DNA from: Pseudocercospora fijiensis CIRAD86
Lineage: Eukaryota > Ascomycota > Dothideomycetes > Mycosphaerellales > Mycosphaerellaceae
DNA: 64,000 bases
Direction of reading: 5' to 3'
NCBI RefSeq assembly: GCF_000340215.1
Contig: NW_006921544.1
Span: 278,599-342,598, forward strand
Shown here: positions 1 to 11,080 of the stretch, piece by piece
Position numbering within the stretch: position 1 is the stretch's first letter
How the letters are laid out: each line of letters starts with the position of its first letter
Notes under the pieces: model-generated
What the model was told of the DNA's origin: nothing
Seen by the model: the letters and a program-made list of their open reading frames with translations, nothing else
The model's database searches: none
Program-made: the position numbers and the translations under genes

Positions 1-115
1 ATAGGACACATTAGTATAGTAATTACACAAATAGGAAAACCCTTACTCGGATAGGATACATTAGCAGTAGAATTACTCGGATAGTAAATTATTAGTACAG
101 TATTTACTACTATAG
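1..115 (+). repeat. Left terminal inverted repeat (partial, subrepeated)
   Basis: Contains repeated units such as ATAGGACACATTAGTATAG, ATTACTCGGATAGTAAAT and CAAATAGGAAAA. Each has a reverse-complement counterpart in 11,081-11,247. Units are about 30 bp apart. The first unit is cut by the window edge. Confidence 0.65.
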
Positions 116-333
116 GAATCCGCTCTGCTCTACTACTATATTAATTTCTATATTTATAGGATAAGCGTATATAAATAGAAACATACTACGTAAAGGCAAA
201 CAGTATTAGGATTAGTAGTAGTAATTATAGGCGGCCTGTTTAGCGTCTTCTATAACCTTCTACTTATTTATCTTAGGTATAGTAGCGGTCGTTGCTATTT
301 AAAGCTATATATCTATCTATACTATATCGAGTC

Positions 334-375
334 GCATTTCTATATCCGTAGTAAGCGCCTACGAATATAGAAATG
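334..375. repeat. Short hairpin element, best copy
   Basis: A 42-bp near-perfect palindrome. The left arm CATTTCTATATCCGTAG and the right arm CTACGAATATAGAAATG enclose a ~7-base loop. It is the clearest member of a family found only in the 1-11 kb block. Other copies are at about 143-182, 576-616, 2729-2770, 7776-7816, 8450-8491, 10818-10854 and 10973-11011, and half-sites at 2486, 2544, 8282 and 8341. Confidence 0.7.
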
Positions 376-575
376 TAACTAATTCTATATCGTTAAACCC
401 TATACCTACCTTTACTATTATATTATAGTAAAACTCAATCGACTTGCTGCCCTATAATCTTTTATTCTACTATTGTTAGTCGGTTAGTCGGTAAGGATAA
501 CTTTAGTTATATCTAGGCAGAATTCATATCGAATTATTGTCTATAGGGTAACTTAGCTCGCCTAAGTAGAGCAAC

Positions 576-616
576 AATTTCTATATTCGTAGTAGCTGCT
601 AGTAGATATAGAAATT
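576..616. repeat. Short hairpin element
   Basis: Arms AATTTCTATATTCGTAG and AGTAGATATAGAAATT flank a short loop. Same family as the 334-375 palindrome. Confidence 0.6.
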
Positions 617-1512
617 CTAAAAACACTTTACTTAAGTAGCCTTACTTCGGTATAGCCCGGAGCTAATTACGAGTACCTAATCTAAGCGTAAGCCCTACCC
701 TAACTCTTACTCTTACTTAAATAATAGAATAATAGCTAGAAGGCTTTTACTACTATATATCTTTCTCTCGTTTCTATCTTCGTCCTCTTCTTCCTTCCTT
801 CTACTAGACATCGCACCTACTCTCTTACCCTCGTCTATAATACTACCTTAAATACAAGAATTACGTTAATAGTATAGAAAGCAATAATAGGCGGCCCCTT
901 CTTCTCCCCGACTAGTACTAGTTACCCTTTCTTTAGCTAAGTATAATTAATTCCCTATTATTGCAAGTAGGAAAGCAATATACTAATATACCTTTAGAGC
1001 TCCGACGCCTATCGCCGCCGCACTAGCCGCCGCGCCGTCCTATAAGTTTACTAGTAGCAACATTAGCGAGTCTAGAAGGTATCCTAATTGCTCTATTCTA
1101 GTCGTCGCGCTACCGCGTATTTAGCTACCGCCGCTACCGCTCGCCGCTCCGCTAATTCTACTTAGTTCCGTACTGCGCTCCTACTCCTACGTTAGCGCCG
1201 ATAGTAGCAGTAGTAGTAGTAGCAGCAAGAAGAGTATAGTCTAAGTAGATTATTTATAGAGCTTAGGTATACTAATAGTTTACGTAGCGACTAAATAATA
1301 GTTAACGCTAGTAGTAACGACGAACTAGTCCTATAAGTTTATTATTCCTTATATCGATTGTCTAGCTTAGAGTTTAGTATTCTAACCTCGATCTATAGGT
1401 AGAACGACGACTATATCGTACCGCCTCCTAGTAGCGAGGACGCTCCTACGTATGTTTAATTAATTAACTATCTAAGCATTATTATAAATATAGAGCTAAT
1501 ATCTATATATAG

Positions 1513-1536
1513 TATCGACGACGACGACGACGACGA
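1513..1536. repeat. GAC trinucleotide microsatellite
   Basis: Six to seven tandem GAC triplets inside the RIP block, next to a Pro/Thr-rich frame. Confidence 0.8.
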
Positions 1537-1547
1537 TAATAATAAGG

Positions 1548-2140
1548 CTGCGCCTATTATCTCTACTACTCCTCCGCCCGCTACTACTCCTCCGCCTACT
1601 ACTACCCCTCCGCCTACTACTACCGCTCTAACTTCCGCCCTATTTGTACCGATTATCGCGCCTCGCGAGGTACTAATTTTCCCGGGCAAGACCCTAGCCG
1701 ACCGCGCTAGCGCTAGCGCTAGTACTAGTACTAGTAAGAAACGCGGCCGTCTAGCGAAAGCTAGTAAGAATGTCGTAGTACTTCGCTACCTAACGGCGGT
1801 CGATTAATAGTAGTCGGTACCGGAGGGTAAGTAGCTTTATATATTAAAATTAGTATATATATTATGCTCGTGCTAACAACGTCTTAGTAATAAAAGGCCG
1901 CTAGAAGATCTAGTCGCATATCGGCCGTATTATAGAGATCGCCGGCCGTGCTCGCCGCCGGCTATATCTTAAGTGTATTCGGTCGGGCGTTAAGTGCCGC
2001 GAGTACGCTACCGATGCCTTCGGTAAGCATCGCAAGTATGCCTATTGCATTTAGGCAAATAACCCTTATATAGATCCGCCTTGTTTATCGTCGGATAGCG
2101 AGGATAATAATAATAAGGATAATAATAATAATAATAATTA
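1548..2140 (+). pseudogene. Decayed transposon frame with Pro/Thr-rich linker and Cys-rich tail
   Basis: The plus strand reads as a protein-like frame if TAG and TAA are taken as former Gln codons. From about 1,560 there is a Pro/Thr-rich run of repeated TTTPPP-like units, then a basic patch KKRGRLAKAS near 1,735. A Cys-rich stretch follows at about 1,970-2,090, with residues KCIRSGVKCREYATDAFGKH and then YAYCI; the first Tyr there is probably a RIP-changed Cys. The frame ends in a run of Asn and Asp. The cysteine pattern resembles zinc-binding tails of transposon-encoded fungal proteins, but no family can be named. It may begin upstream near 1,000. Confidence 0.4.
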
Positions 2141-2562
2141 AGCGCTAGGTTCTTTGTTTGTTTCTTTGCTCTTTAGTCTTAGGCTTAGGCTTAGGTAGCT
2201 AGCGTTCGGTTCTTTGCTTGTTTCTTACTATCTTAGTCTAGCTAGTTATAGGTTCTCGAGGCTGCCTCGTCGAAAGACGAGGTCGTAAGACCTTATAGTA
2301 TATTATAGTAGCGCTGCTACGCTGTTTTAAATAAAAGTTTATTTGTTTACTGTTTAGCGCTAGCCGCCGTTACTGCCGATCCTCGTAACTCTATTCCTTT
2401 TATAATGCAATAGTATTTACGTCTTTTGCTACGGTTAGTTATTATACGCGGTATTGTTATATGTCTAAGCTAGGCCTATTCGTTTGAATTTCTATATTTA
2501 GTAAGCTATATACCCGCTAGTGCCCGCATCTCTTAACTAATAGCGAATTTCTATATCTATAG

Positions 2563-3640
2563 GACGGTAACGCTCGGCTTATATTCCTAGACCCGTAGCT
2601 ATTAATTCGATGCCGCTACCGCTTAGACTAGCAGTTGTTGTACTAGGTAGTTGTCTTAATCTCGGCGAACGGCTACCCGTAATCTAGCTACTCGCTATCC
2701 GAGGTCAATGCCGACGATATACGTAGGTATTTCTATATTTATAGTATACTTACTACGGATATAGAAATTCCGTATACGTCGTTACTATTGCCTAAGCGAT
2801 ACTACGCTAGTAGCCCTTTAACTATTCCCTCCTCGAACTCCTATACCTACGCTAGCTGTCTTCGCGATAGTCCGAATATCGGTTCGCTAAAACCGCTCTT
2901 CTAGATATGCCTTGTCGCTAAAGAGGGCAGTACCGCGGTATTCGTCGTTAGCAAGGAAGATATTTATCTCGGTAGTAAGCGCGAGTTATATAGCCTACCC
3001 TTCCTGTTCCTTATATAGGAAGCTATAGGCGTCCTTTGCAATATATCGTCGCCGCTTAGTACGTATAGTTTAGGTATCGGTCGAGGGTAGCTATATAGGA
3101 TATTGCTTATATGCGCTAGTTATCCTAACACTAAGACGACCTACAAACTTATAGATATTGCTATATACCTCCTCGATATTGCCTACCTTCGAGTGTATAT
3201 CCTATTCGTCTAGCTCGTATAATTTATATATATCGTCGGAGTTCGCGCGAAGAGGCCCTACTATTATATCGGTAAATGCTCTTTAAAATAATAATACTTC
3301 CTCGTCCTCGGTCGGCTCGATAGATTAGTAACTAGATTCTACCTTATATTAGATATTCCGTGCCTATATAACCGTACGGCCTACGTTAGGAAAACAACCG
3401 AGGACCGTAAGCTAGCTTAATACTATACTACTATTTAGGTTAACTTAGATCGAGATTAACCCTCTCCGGATCCTCTCTATATAGACTAGTAGAGCGACGT
3501 CTTTACGTATTATATCGTTATATAGATACGAGAACTCTTCTATCGTAGTCTTCTTAACGATACGCGTACCGTATTTCTATCCTTATACCGACTTTGCCTT
3601 CCCGGATATATAGGCTATAATAAAGTGCTCTAGCTATAAT
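2563..3640 (+). pseudogene. Long decayed frame of unknown function, strand uncertain
   Basis: About 360 codons stay in one plus-strand phase, interrupted only by TAG and TAA, which are the expected products of RIP at CAG and CAA. Readable segments include DGNARLIFLDP near 2,563 and RAKRPYYYIGKCSL near 3,255. No domain was recognised. One hairpin element (2729-2770) sits in it as a 14-codon insert. The opposite strand is also fairly open here, because TAG on one strand is CTA on the other, so the coding strand is not settled. Confidence 0.3.
2729..2770. repeat. Short hairpin element lying inside an open frame
   Basis: Arms ATTTCTATATTTATAGTA and TACTACGGATATAGAAAT. It is 42 bp long, a multiple of three, and a plus-strand frame runs through it in the same phase on both sides. 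Confidence 0.6.
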
Positions 3641-3649
3641 CTAATGCTT

Positions 3650-4690
3650 ACGCTCGGTAAGTCGAGTTGCCGCTATACTAAGTTCGCTACCTAGTCTGCT
3701 ATCGTTTAATTATAGATTCGCTCTTCTTCCTCTTCCTTTTCTTAAGCCCGGCGTTCTTCTACGGAGGTTCGTTCTCCTACGGATGTTCGTTCTTTAGCGA
3801 GGCGGGCTTCTTTACGGGCTTATATTCTAGCCTCCGACTCAGCTATCCTTATATCTGTATTAGTATCTTCTTATAGCCTCTTAGCTAGTTCCTTTTTAAT
3901 TAGTAGTTTATTAGCTTCGGCCTTCTATTACTACGTAACGCCTACTTTCTTCTCTACTTACGTTAGCCTAGTAAACTTATCCTCTATAGTAAAGCCGAGT
4001 CTCCGCTTATTGTCCGTAATTGCCTTACTAGTATCCTCGACTATATAATAACATCTCCGACTTCGAGGGGCTGCTTAGATAGTAGTATTCTTTTATTATT
4101 GCTGTACTATTACTACGCGAGTCGTAGTAGATGTCTTTATCCGTTTAGCTAGACTTCTACTAGATATATATACCTTTCGCTTCTTCGTAGTATTCTACTA
4201 GCGGACCGTTAAGTATCTAGTTAGCTTCTTCCTAGTAGTAGTATAGAACTTGTCTATTATAGCGACCGACCTCTACTAGGTAGTAGCTATCTAGCTAATA
4301 CCCGATCGTACTATACTAGACTCTACTATCTCCTATACTAACGTAGTCGCCGCTTGTTCGCTCTACCGACGGACTTTGTCGAATTGCTTACTAGTAGACT
4401 TGCGGGCCTTCGTAGCGGCCGCTTAGTTAAGCCTTTTCTAGCGTTTATTCGCTTTAGCCGTTGCTCTATCTATATCGGCCTATATCGGAGGTATACCTTT
4501 ACTAATAGAGACACTAGATTCGGCTTACTAGAGGGCTTTAGCTATAAAGCGATCGCGGTACGCCTCTATCTCCCGAGCGGTTATAGCCTTAAACTGCTTT
4601 AGTATACGTCTCGTAAATATTGTATCGTCGTCTAAGAAGTACTCTTTATTTGCGCTAGTATCTTATCTAAGTTCCCTACGCGCCTAGCGG
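3650..4690 (-). pseudogene. Decayed charged, coiled-coil-like frame downstream of MULE transposase
   Basis: On the minus strand this stretch reads as a Lys/Glu/Arg/Gln-rich protein, with Gln codons mostly turned to TAG. Examples are KQFKAITAREIEAYRDRF near 4,560 and AESEARIQARKEARLAKER near 3,820, followed by a Glu-rich run. The composition suggests a long coiled coil. It lies directly downstream of the acidic tail of the MULE transposase and may be its extension or a second transposon protein. No family recognised. Confidence 0.4.
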
Positions 4691-4699
4691 TTAGTATTA

Positions 4700-6880
4700 C
4701 TTGTATCAACTTCCTTTCGGTGCCGCTATACGTAGAATCCTACTCTGTTATATATAATAGATTACTCGAAACTAGATAGCCGCGATATTTTATATCGGAT
4801 ACTATCCCTATCGCTCTTATTACTACTCGATAGTTTACCTACGCGATCGGTATCGTCGTCTTCTTCTTCTTTATCGCTACTATCGCTGCTCTAGTCCGAT
4901 TCGATAATATATAGCCTACCTTCGTAGTTAGTCTACCGACGTTTAGGTTGTTTGCCTTTCTACTTCTATTTACGTTTATCGACGATAGGATACTCGTCGG
5001 TCCTTCGTCGTACGTAGGTCTTCTTTATATAGCCTATACTATTAAGCCTATGCTCTTTATAGATAGAACATATCTTTAGAGCTCCGGCTTTCCTACTTTT
5101 AGACCTTAGCTTACGCTTCTTACACTTACGAGCCTTCTTAGGTCGACCCTTAGTCTTTACGAGTAGTAGTAGTTTAGTAATGCCGTCGACTAAGATCTAG
5201 TCGTATATTATCGGATACAAGGTACCTAAGTAGCTTTCAATATACGACGCCTAACTATACGCTTTATTAATATAATCCTCTAGGTCGTTTAAGATTAAAG
5301 GCTCGTTCTTAAAGTAGCGGATAGCGATATACGTATATTCGTACGGCATCCGTATATCCTAGAATGCCCTATAGCTATATATTCGTAAGTTAAGATCTAT
5401 AATATAAGACTCCTTCGATGCGCTACTCTTAATTACTACCTTGCTAGCTAATGTTAGTAAACAATTCTACCTAGCCCGCGATTTGTATAGGTATCGCTAC
5501 TGTTCTTCTTTATAGTAGTCTAACTAGCGAATAGACCGGAAGACACGCCGCCGCCTTTCGTAATTTTCAACTATTAGTCTCTCCTACATTATTTAATAAC
5601 ACTAGAATATAGGCAGTTCGCGTTCTACTAGGAATTTATTGTTTATAGACTTAGAATTGTTCGAGGTTAAGTAGCTAAACCGAGGGTATTCGTCTAGTAG
5701 GGCGTAATATATTGTCTATCGAGAGGTATTAATGCTTTCGAAGTATAGCTCTAGTTCTATACCCTCCCTAGCCCTACCCTTACGCTTCTCCTATAGTATT
5801 TCGTATAGTATTGCTAACTTCTTAGCCTTAAAAGGAATCTCCGTTGCAATAGTAGCGAGACCGCGGATAGTATTTACAATCGCAGGGCCGAAATACTCTT
5901 CGAAATTCTTAGCGAGATATTGTATATAGTAGTAGTAATATATACGACGCCTACTATATACCTTAGTTACTATAGGAACTAAGCCTTTCTACCGATCGCT
6001 AACTAGAGCCCGGTGTTCTATAGCAGATATTTCGCCTATTAGTAGTAGCTATTCCTTAAGATGCTTAAGAAACTAGGACTAGGATTCCTCTAACTCTAAA
6101 CGTGCATAGTACTATACTATAATATATACTTAATTCTTAGTATTAATACTAGCGATAATAAGGATAACGCTACTATATATACCGGATATATAGCTACTAT
6201 CGAGAGTAAGCAACCTACGTAGATATCGAAAACTACGTAGACGCGCGTATAGGAATATAGCAGATACCTAATGCCGATCCTCGTAGTTAGTATGCAATAC
6301 GCAGAAAGCACTAGTATATATATTGTCTAACCCTTGTGTTTTGTCTAATGCGTTAAATAGTAGACTAATCTTCTACTACGACTCTTTCTCCGAGCTAATA
6401 AGTTTATCTAAACACCGTCTCTTTACCCGGTATACTTGTATATAGGTAATCTTATTTAGATACTAGTTCTGTTCGGCACGCCGGAGTTGATTTAGTACGA
6501 GTCGCTAGTCGGTAGCGACGGCGTCGATATAGTATTCGAAGAGTATACCTACTCTATAGCCTCTCGGGTTGTAGTAGTGTATTACTAGAGAGTATTTGTA
6601 TTCCTTAAGGACGAATACCTAGACCTCCTTTCTATCGTTACTATTCCTATTACGGTAGAGTAGGACTTTAAATATATATTAACTTTGCCTATCTATACCG
6701 ATCGTTTAGTATTAGCGATTGCTTAGATAGATATACTCTTTGCGGTTTGGCTTAGATAATCTCGCAAATGAAGTCTAACCTTTCTCTATTATATACCGGT
6801 CGAATGCCTTAACTATAGTCTATATATCTAGATAGCATTAGCCTTAGACAAGTTTAGGAGGAGCCGAGCCTACGAGTATC
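4700..6880 (-). pseudogene. MULE transposase, RIP-inactivated (catalytic Glu replaced by Lys)
   Basis: Mutator-like transposases cut and paste TIR elements with a DDE catalytic triad. Reading the minus strand with TAG as former Gln gives LLTLDSSYI near 6,195 (first Asp) and LVSDRQKGLVPIV near 5,990 (second Asp, about 68 residues on). TSNNSKSINNKFL near 5,655 is where the family has the catalytic Glu; here it is Lys, a change explained by a TG to TA transition. A SWIM zinc finger follows at about 5,345-5,420 (YSYRAF then MPYEYTYIAI, with Cys and His apparently changed to Tyr). Then come KGRPKKARK, a zinc knuckle near 5,070 (CSIYKEHRLNSIGY) and an acidic tail near 4,880. Dozens of stops make it inactive. 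It probably mobilised the surrounding 11-kb element. Confidence 0.8.
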
Positions 6881-7169
6881 GATAGTATAGGCATAGTCGG
6901 CTATATTATAGTATGTAAATAAAGTCGTCTAGCCGTATAGTTAATAGCTATCGTATTTGTTGCGTTGTCGTAATAGTAACGAAGCGTATAGAGGACGCGA
7001 CGCGGTTATTTAATACGTTTAACGTAGAATTAGGTAAGAATTAACCTAGGTCTTAGCGAGCCCGCTACTCTATCTCCTCCCTCGTATTCGAAGCTACTAT
7101 ACAACGACCCTAGTAATAATATAACTAACGACGCGTCGAAGGTTATATCGGCGGTATCTAGGTATACGA

Positions 7170-7480
7170 TTACAACGCCGGAGCTACTACTATAGGCCGA
7201 GCTTAGCGACTTCTATCTAGCACTACTATTAGCACTATTCTACCTTAACGCGGTATTTCCGGACTAGATACATACTATAGACGCACTCTACCGAGACGTA
7301 ATTAGCGTATAGGAATATAGGGAGGCATTTATTGCGCTATACTAGACAGTTCTTATCCGGAGATTTGTATATAAATTAGACTCCGACTATACGATAAATA
7401 TTATCCTCGTAAAGCAAGAAGACGGCGTCCGGGTCGTCTATTTTATAGATTACTCTTATACGGCGGTAGTAGCGAGTCCT
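7170..7480 (+). pseudogene. Decayed frame of unknown function
   Basis: Plus strand, about 100 codons with stops only at TAG sites. Readable parts include AELSDFYLALLLALFYL near 7,200 and DGVRVVYFIDYSYTAVV near 7,422. A protein-like reading may continue in another phase to about 7,770. The function is not recognised. It lies between the transposase and the minisatellite, so it could be transposon cargo. Confidence 0.35.
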
Positions 7481-7775
7481 TAATGCCTTTAATTCGACCT
7501 AGTGCGGTATACGCTAATATAATTTAGGCATATAATGCCTTTATTTATTAGGTTATACTTCCGAAGGGGTAGGCGAACACGACGTCGACTTACGATATAG
7601 CACCGCGGAGTATTCTATTATATCTAAAGCTTAAATATAGCCGATCGAAGGACTATATATTTCGTGTTATTATCCGGTATTAATACGAACACGAAGGGGG
7701 AGGTACGAAAGTCCGATAGTTTATAGAGTATATATATAGAGTCTAAGGGTTATATAAGTAGGCGAGGCGTATTCG

Positions 7776-7816
7776 AATTTCTGTATTCTTAGAGAGTCGC
7801 TAAGAATATAGAAATT
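7776..7816. repeat. Short hairpin element
   Basis: Arms AATTTCTGTATTCTTAG and CTAAGAATATAGAAATT enclose a loop of about seven bases. Same family as the 334-375 palindrome. Confidence 0.6.
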
Positions 7817-7819
7817 TAA

Positions 7820-8786
7820 AGCTCGACGTAATGCTTAGTATAGCCTTATACTTAGTATCGTTACGTTATATCCTATTATCGAAGTACTACGATACCGAGA
7901 TACGACTATCGTACGGAGCGATACCGATACCCTCCCTCCTATCTTCGAATACGAACTAACGCCGGCGGTCGTTCTCGTATTAATTACTTTTGCTAGCGCC
8001 GCTTTAATATTATACGCTTAATCGTATAATCTCCGCTATTACGACGAGAGCGTAGACGACACAACCGATTATTATAGTAGCAAAGTAATATACGTCTAGG
8101 CGATCTAAGAGGGAGAGAGAGAGCATCGTATATTCGGTAGTACCTATAAAGAGTAGTATATGTTTCGGCAAGAGTAGTATATATTTAGCAGTAAACTACG
8201 ACCTGCAATCTATACTAGTAGACCTACGCGGTATAGAAAGCTAGGATATAGGATACTAGTAGCGAAGATAGTATATACTATAAATATAGAAAATTACAAT
8301 TAGTCGAAGAACGCGGGAACTAGCGGGTATTACGCTTATAGAATATAGAAATTTAATCGACTAACCCTTAACCTTAACGACTAAGTATAGTACCGACCGG
8401 CGAACGATATAACTTCTCGATAGGCTCGCAATGTCGCTATTAAACACGGAATTTGTATATTAATAGAGCCGGACTACGGATATAGAAATTTAGCTTTCGA
8501 TAGCCCTACTTTGTCGATAGGTAGGGGTTTAATATAGCATTCCTTCTAGTAGTCGGTACGATACGAACTCTTATTAAATAGCCTATATAAGGTATAGAAG
8601 GGCGCACGCCCCGAGTAGAGCCGGTTACTAGGGAGTAATTATTATTATATACGGAGGTAAAGTCTATACTAATTAAGTACTACTGTTATTAGCTAGGCGG
8701 ACACAATCACTTCGGTACAACCCTAGTAATATATAGATCTAATAAACTATAGGATACCTAACGAAGCTGCCGAAGTGCAAATTCGT
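7820..8786. other. RIP-mutated stretch without a recognised gene
   Basis: TA-rich, CpA-poor sequence with hairpin copies at 8450-8491 and half-sites near 8,285 and 8,341. No coherent frame was found by eye. Confidence 0.5.
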
Positions 8787-9076
8787 ACCTACTCTTCTAC
8801 CCGATCGTCTTCTAGTACGACCTTGCTTAGTAGTAGCATCTACTCTTCTACCTAAATGTCTACCGGTACGGCCTTGCTTAGTAGTAGCATCTACTCTTCT
8901 ACCTAAACGTCTACTCTTCCGGTACGGCCTAGCTAAGTAGTAGTATCTACCCTTCTACCTAAACGTCTACTCTTCCGGTACGGCCTAGCTAAGTAGTAGC
9001 ATCTACCCTTCTACCTAAACGTCTACTCTTCCGGTATAGCCTAGCTAAGCAGTAGTATCTACCCTTCTACCTACTT
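8787..9076. repeat. 56-bp minisatellite, about five copies
   Basis: The marker CTACCT (CTACCC in the first copy) recurs at 8797, 8848, 8899, 8955, 9011 and 9067. Spacing is 51, 51, 56, 56 and 56 bp. The unit contains ACGTCTACTCTTCCGGTA and GCCTAGCTAAGTAGTAG. The 51-bp copies lack a short CTACT-like piece. The unit length is not a multiple of three, so it is unlikely to encode a peptide repeat. Confidence 0.85.
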
Positions 9077-9094
9077 CTCCTTAGTTTAATCCTT

Positions 9095-9450
9095 ATAATA
9101 CCTTTACTCTTAACTTTTAGACTTAACTAAGCAGCGTAAACCCTCGCTCGCTACTAATACTTATCTATATATCGAAGACACTATATTCTTTTATAGCAAT
9201 AGAAGCTACTATAACCGCTACCCGACCTCGTATATACCGATAATAGAGATTATCGACCTTACTTCTAATATAGAAGACGAATTACTATCGAAAGTTCTTA
9301 ATGCCTTTAATAGTAATAGCTCGGAAGTGCGTAGATATACGTTAACTATAGACGGCGCAGCTTTAGCTTTAGCTTAACTCTATAGACGGGTTAGGTCTAT
9401 GTTCTACCGCCGCGGCAACGATAAGCAAACAAATATATATACGTACAAAT
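9095..9450 (+). pseudogene. Decayed frame of unknown function after the minisatellite
   Basis: A plus-strand frame of roughly 115 codons with only one or two TAA/TAG interruptions, unusually intact for this block. Readable parts are KQRKPSLATNTYLYIEDTIF near 9,130 and EIIDLTSNIEDELLSKVLNAF-like sequence near 9,250. No family recognised. It is preceded immediately by the 56-bp minisatellite. It could be cargo of the 11-kb element. Confidence 0.4.
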
Positions 9451-9459
9451 AAACAAGTA

Positions 9460-10750
9460 GCAAATAAACAAAGGAACAAGCGCCGCCCTACGTAACTTAA
9501 GAACCTAGAATATAGCGTATAAGCATACCGCCTATCGACCGTCGCTACTACTATAATATACTACTTCTACCTTTTTAATACTTAATAATACTACGGTAGC
9601 GTCGAGTGCTAGCAACGAGATGTCTTCGAATATAGCGCGTTTAACGAAGTCGGAGAAGATAGAGCTAGCGGAGCGAAGGAGATTAGTAATAACGATGTTG
9701 TTATTAACCGTAATAGCGCGCCGAAGGACCTGTCGGCGCTACACTAAGTTGAGATAGTTAATAATAATAAAGGAGTTAAGATCTACGTAAAGGAAGTAAA
9801 GTTAGCGCTAAGACGGCTAAACCTCGCCGCTACCGACAGCTACTAATATTACTTGTTATTGTTACGATACGCGCAATCTTATATACCTATATACATACCC
9901 TCTAGCATTCCGTAATAGTACGTCGCTACTTCCTAGTTTTCGTACCGTACCTACCGACAATGCCGCCGCCTAGCAAAAAGATATAGCCGGCGTATATAGT
10001 ACCGACTAAAGCAAAAAATGGTTGTAAAGGACATTACTAAAGCAAAACTATAGAGCGAAGCTACGCGGGGCCTATACTACGGACAAACATGTTACTCCTA
10101 AGCATTAACCCTAAAAGACATATAATATCCTCTCGACTTATAATCGCCTTAACCTATAGAAACTAGCATTACCTGCGTTTTTTTAGACAATTAATAGCTA
10201 CTAAACCTAGTCTATTATAGTAACGAAACTACAACAATTGAAGGCTGCTAAACCTAGTTATTTTAGGCTAACGGGACCTTGAGACTTTAATAAGCCTTAT
10301 ACCGAATAGACCCGCTTATTCTAGTTCTCGGGTAGAACAAGCAACAACCTCTAGTTAATTACTTAAAGCTAAGGAAGAGCTACAAATACCCCGTACGTTC
10401 GCCTATTATAGTAGATAAGAACGCGCTTATATTGTAACGACTTCTTATTAGTTACTAGTTACTAGTTTTTATAACAATATATCACTTAACTACTGTATAT
10501 AGTAATAGCGTAGTAGGGATATTATATGCCCGGCCCCGGATATTATCGTACGGTCGTTAGAGATAAAGTTTAGATATATAATATTATTAGGTAGTTACGA
10601 GTTTAATTTAGCGCGGATTAGTAAACTTATTAGATACGCTAAGTTAGTAGCGATTAGTAATAAATAAGATCGAGGGACATAGTAATAGGCTACGAGGGCG
10701 CGGCCTTTAGAAGGGAAGCCTATATAAGCTATATATAACTAGTATATACT
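9460..10750. other. RIP-mutated stretch without a recognised gene
   Basis: A short plus-strand frame beginning MSSNIARLTKSEKIELAERR near 9,620 runs for about 45 codons and then breaks. Otherwise only TA-rich decayed sequence is seen. Confidence 0.45.
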
Positions 10751-11030
10751 CGAGTAAAGCTAGGGTCTTAGTACCTTACTTAGGTAGGGACATTACTTGC
10801 TAAAGCTCATTTCCGATTTTCTATATTATATAGACATTATATAGAATATAGAAAATGCTAAATAGTAGTATAACTAAACCTATCGTATAGTATATATAAT
10901 CGGCTCGAGTAACGCTAGGGTCTTAGTGCCTTATTTAGGTAGGGACTTTACTTGCTAAAGCTTATTTCCGTATTTCTGTATTATATAGACATTGTATAGA
11001 ATATAGAAAATGCTAAATAATAGTCTACTA
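10751..11030. repeat. 155-bp direct duplication next to the right TIR
   Basis: The segment starting CGAGTAAAGCTAGGGTCTTA at 10,751 recurs at 10,906 (CGAGTAACGCTAGGGTCTTA). It continues in parallel through GGTAGGGACATTACTTGCTA and a hairpin with arms TTTCTATATTATATAG and ATAGAATATAGAAA. Each copy carries one hairpin element. Confidence 0.75.
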
Positions 11031-11080
11031 AACTTGTCCTAATCGATTTCCTACGGTTTCTAAACAGAAATAGCATATTC

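Noticed and set aside
4354..6311. Short simple frames within the first RIP block
   Set aside because: They are in phases that conflict with the MULE transposase reading and exist because TAG stops fall unevenly.
8787..9076. Regularly spaced repeats resembling a CRISPR array
   Set aside because: The whole 56-bp unit is repeated, with no unique spacers, in a fungal transposon. It is a minisatellite.
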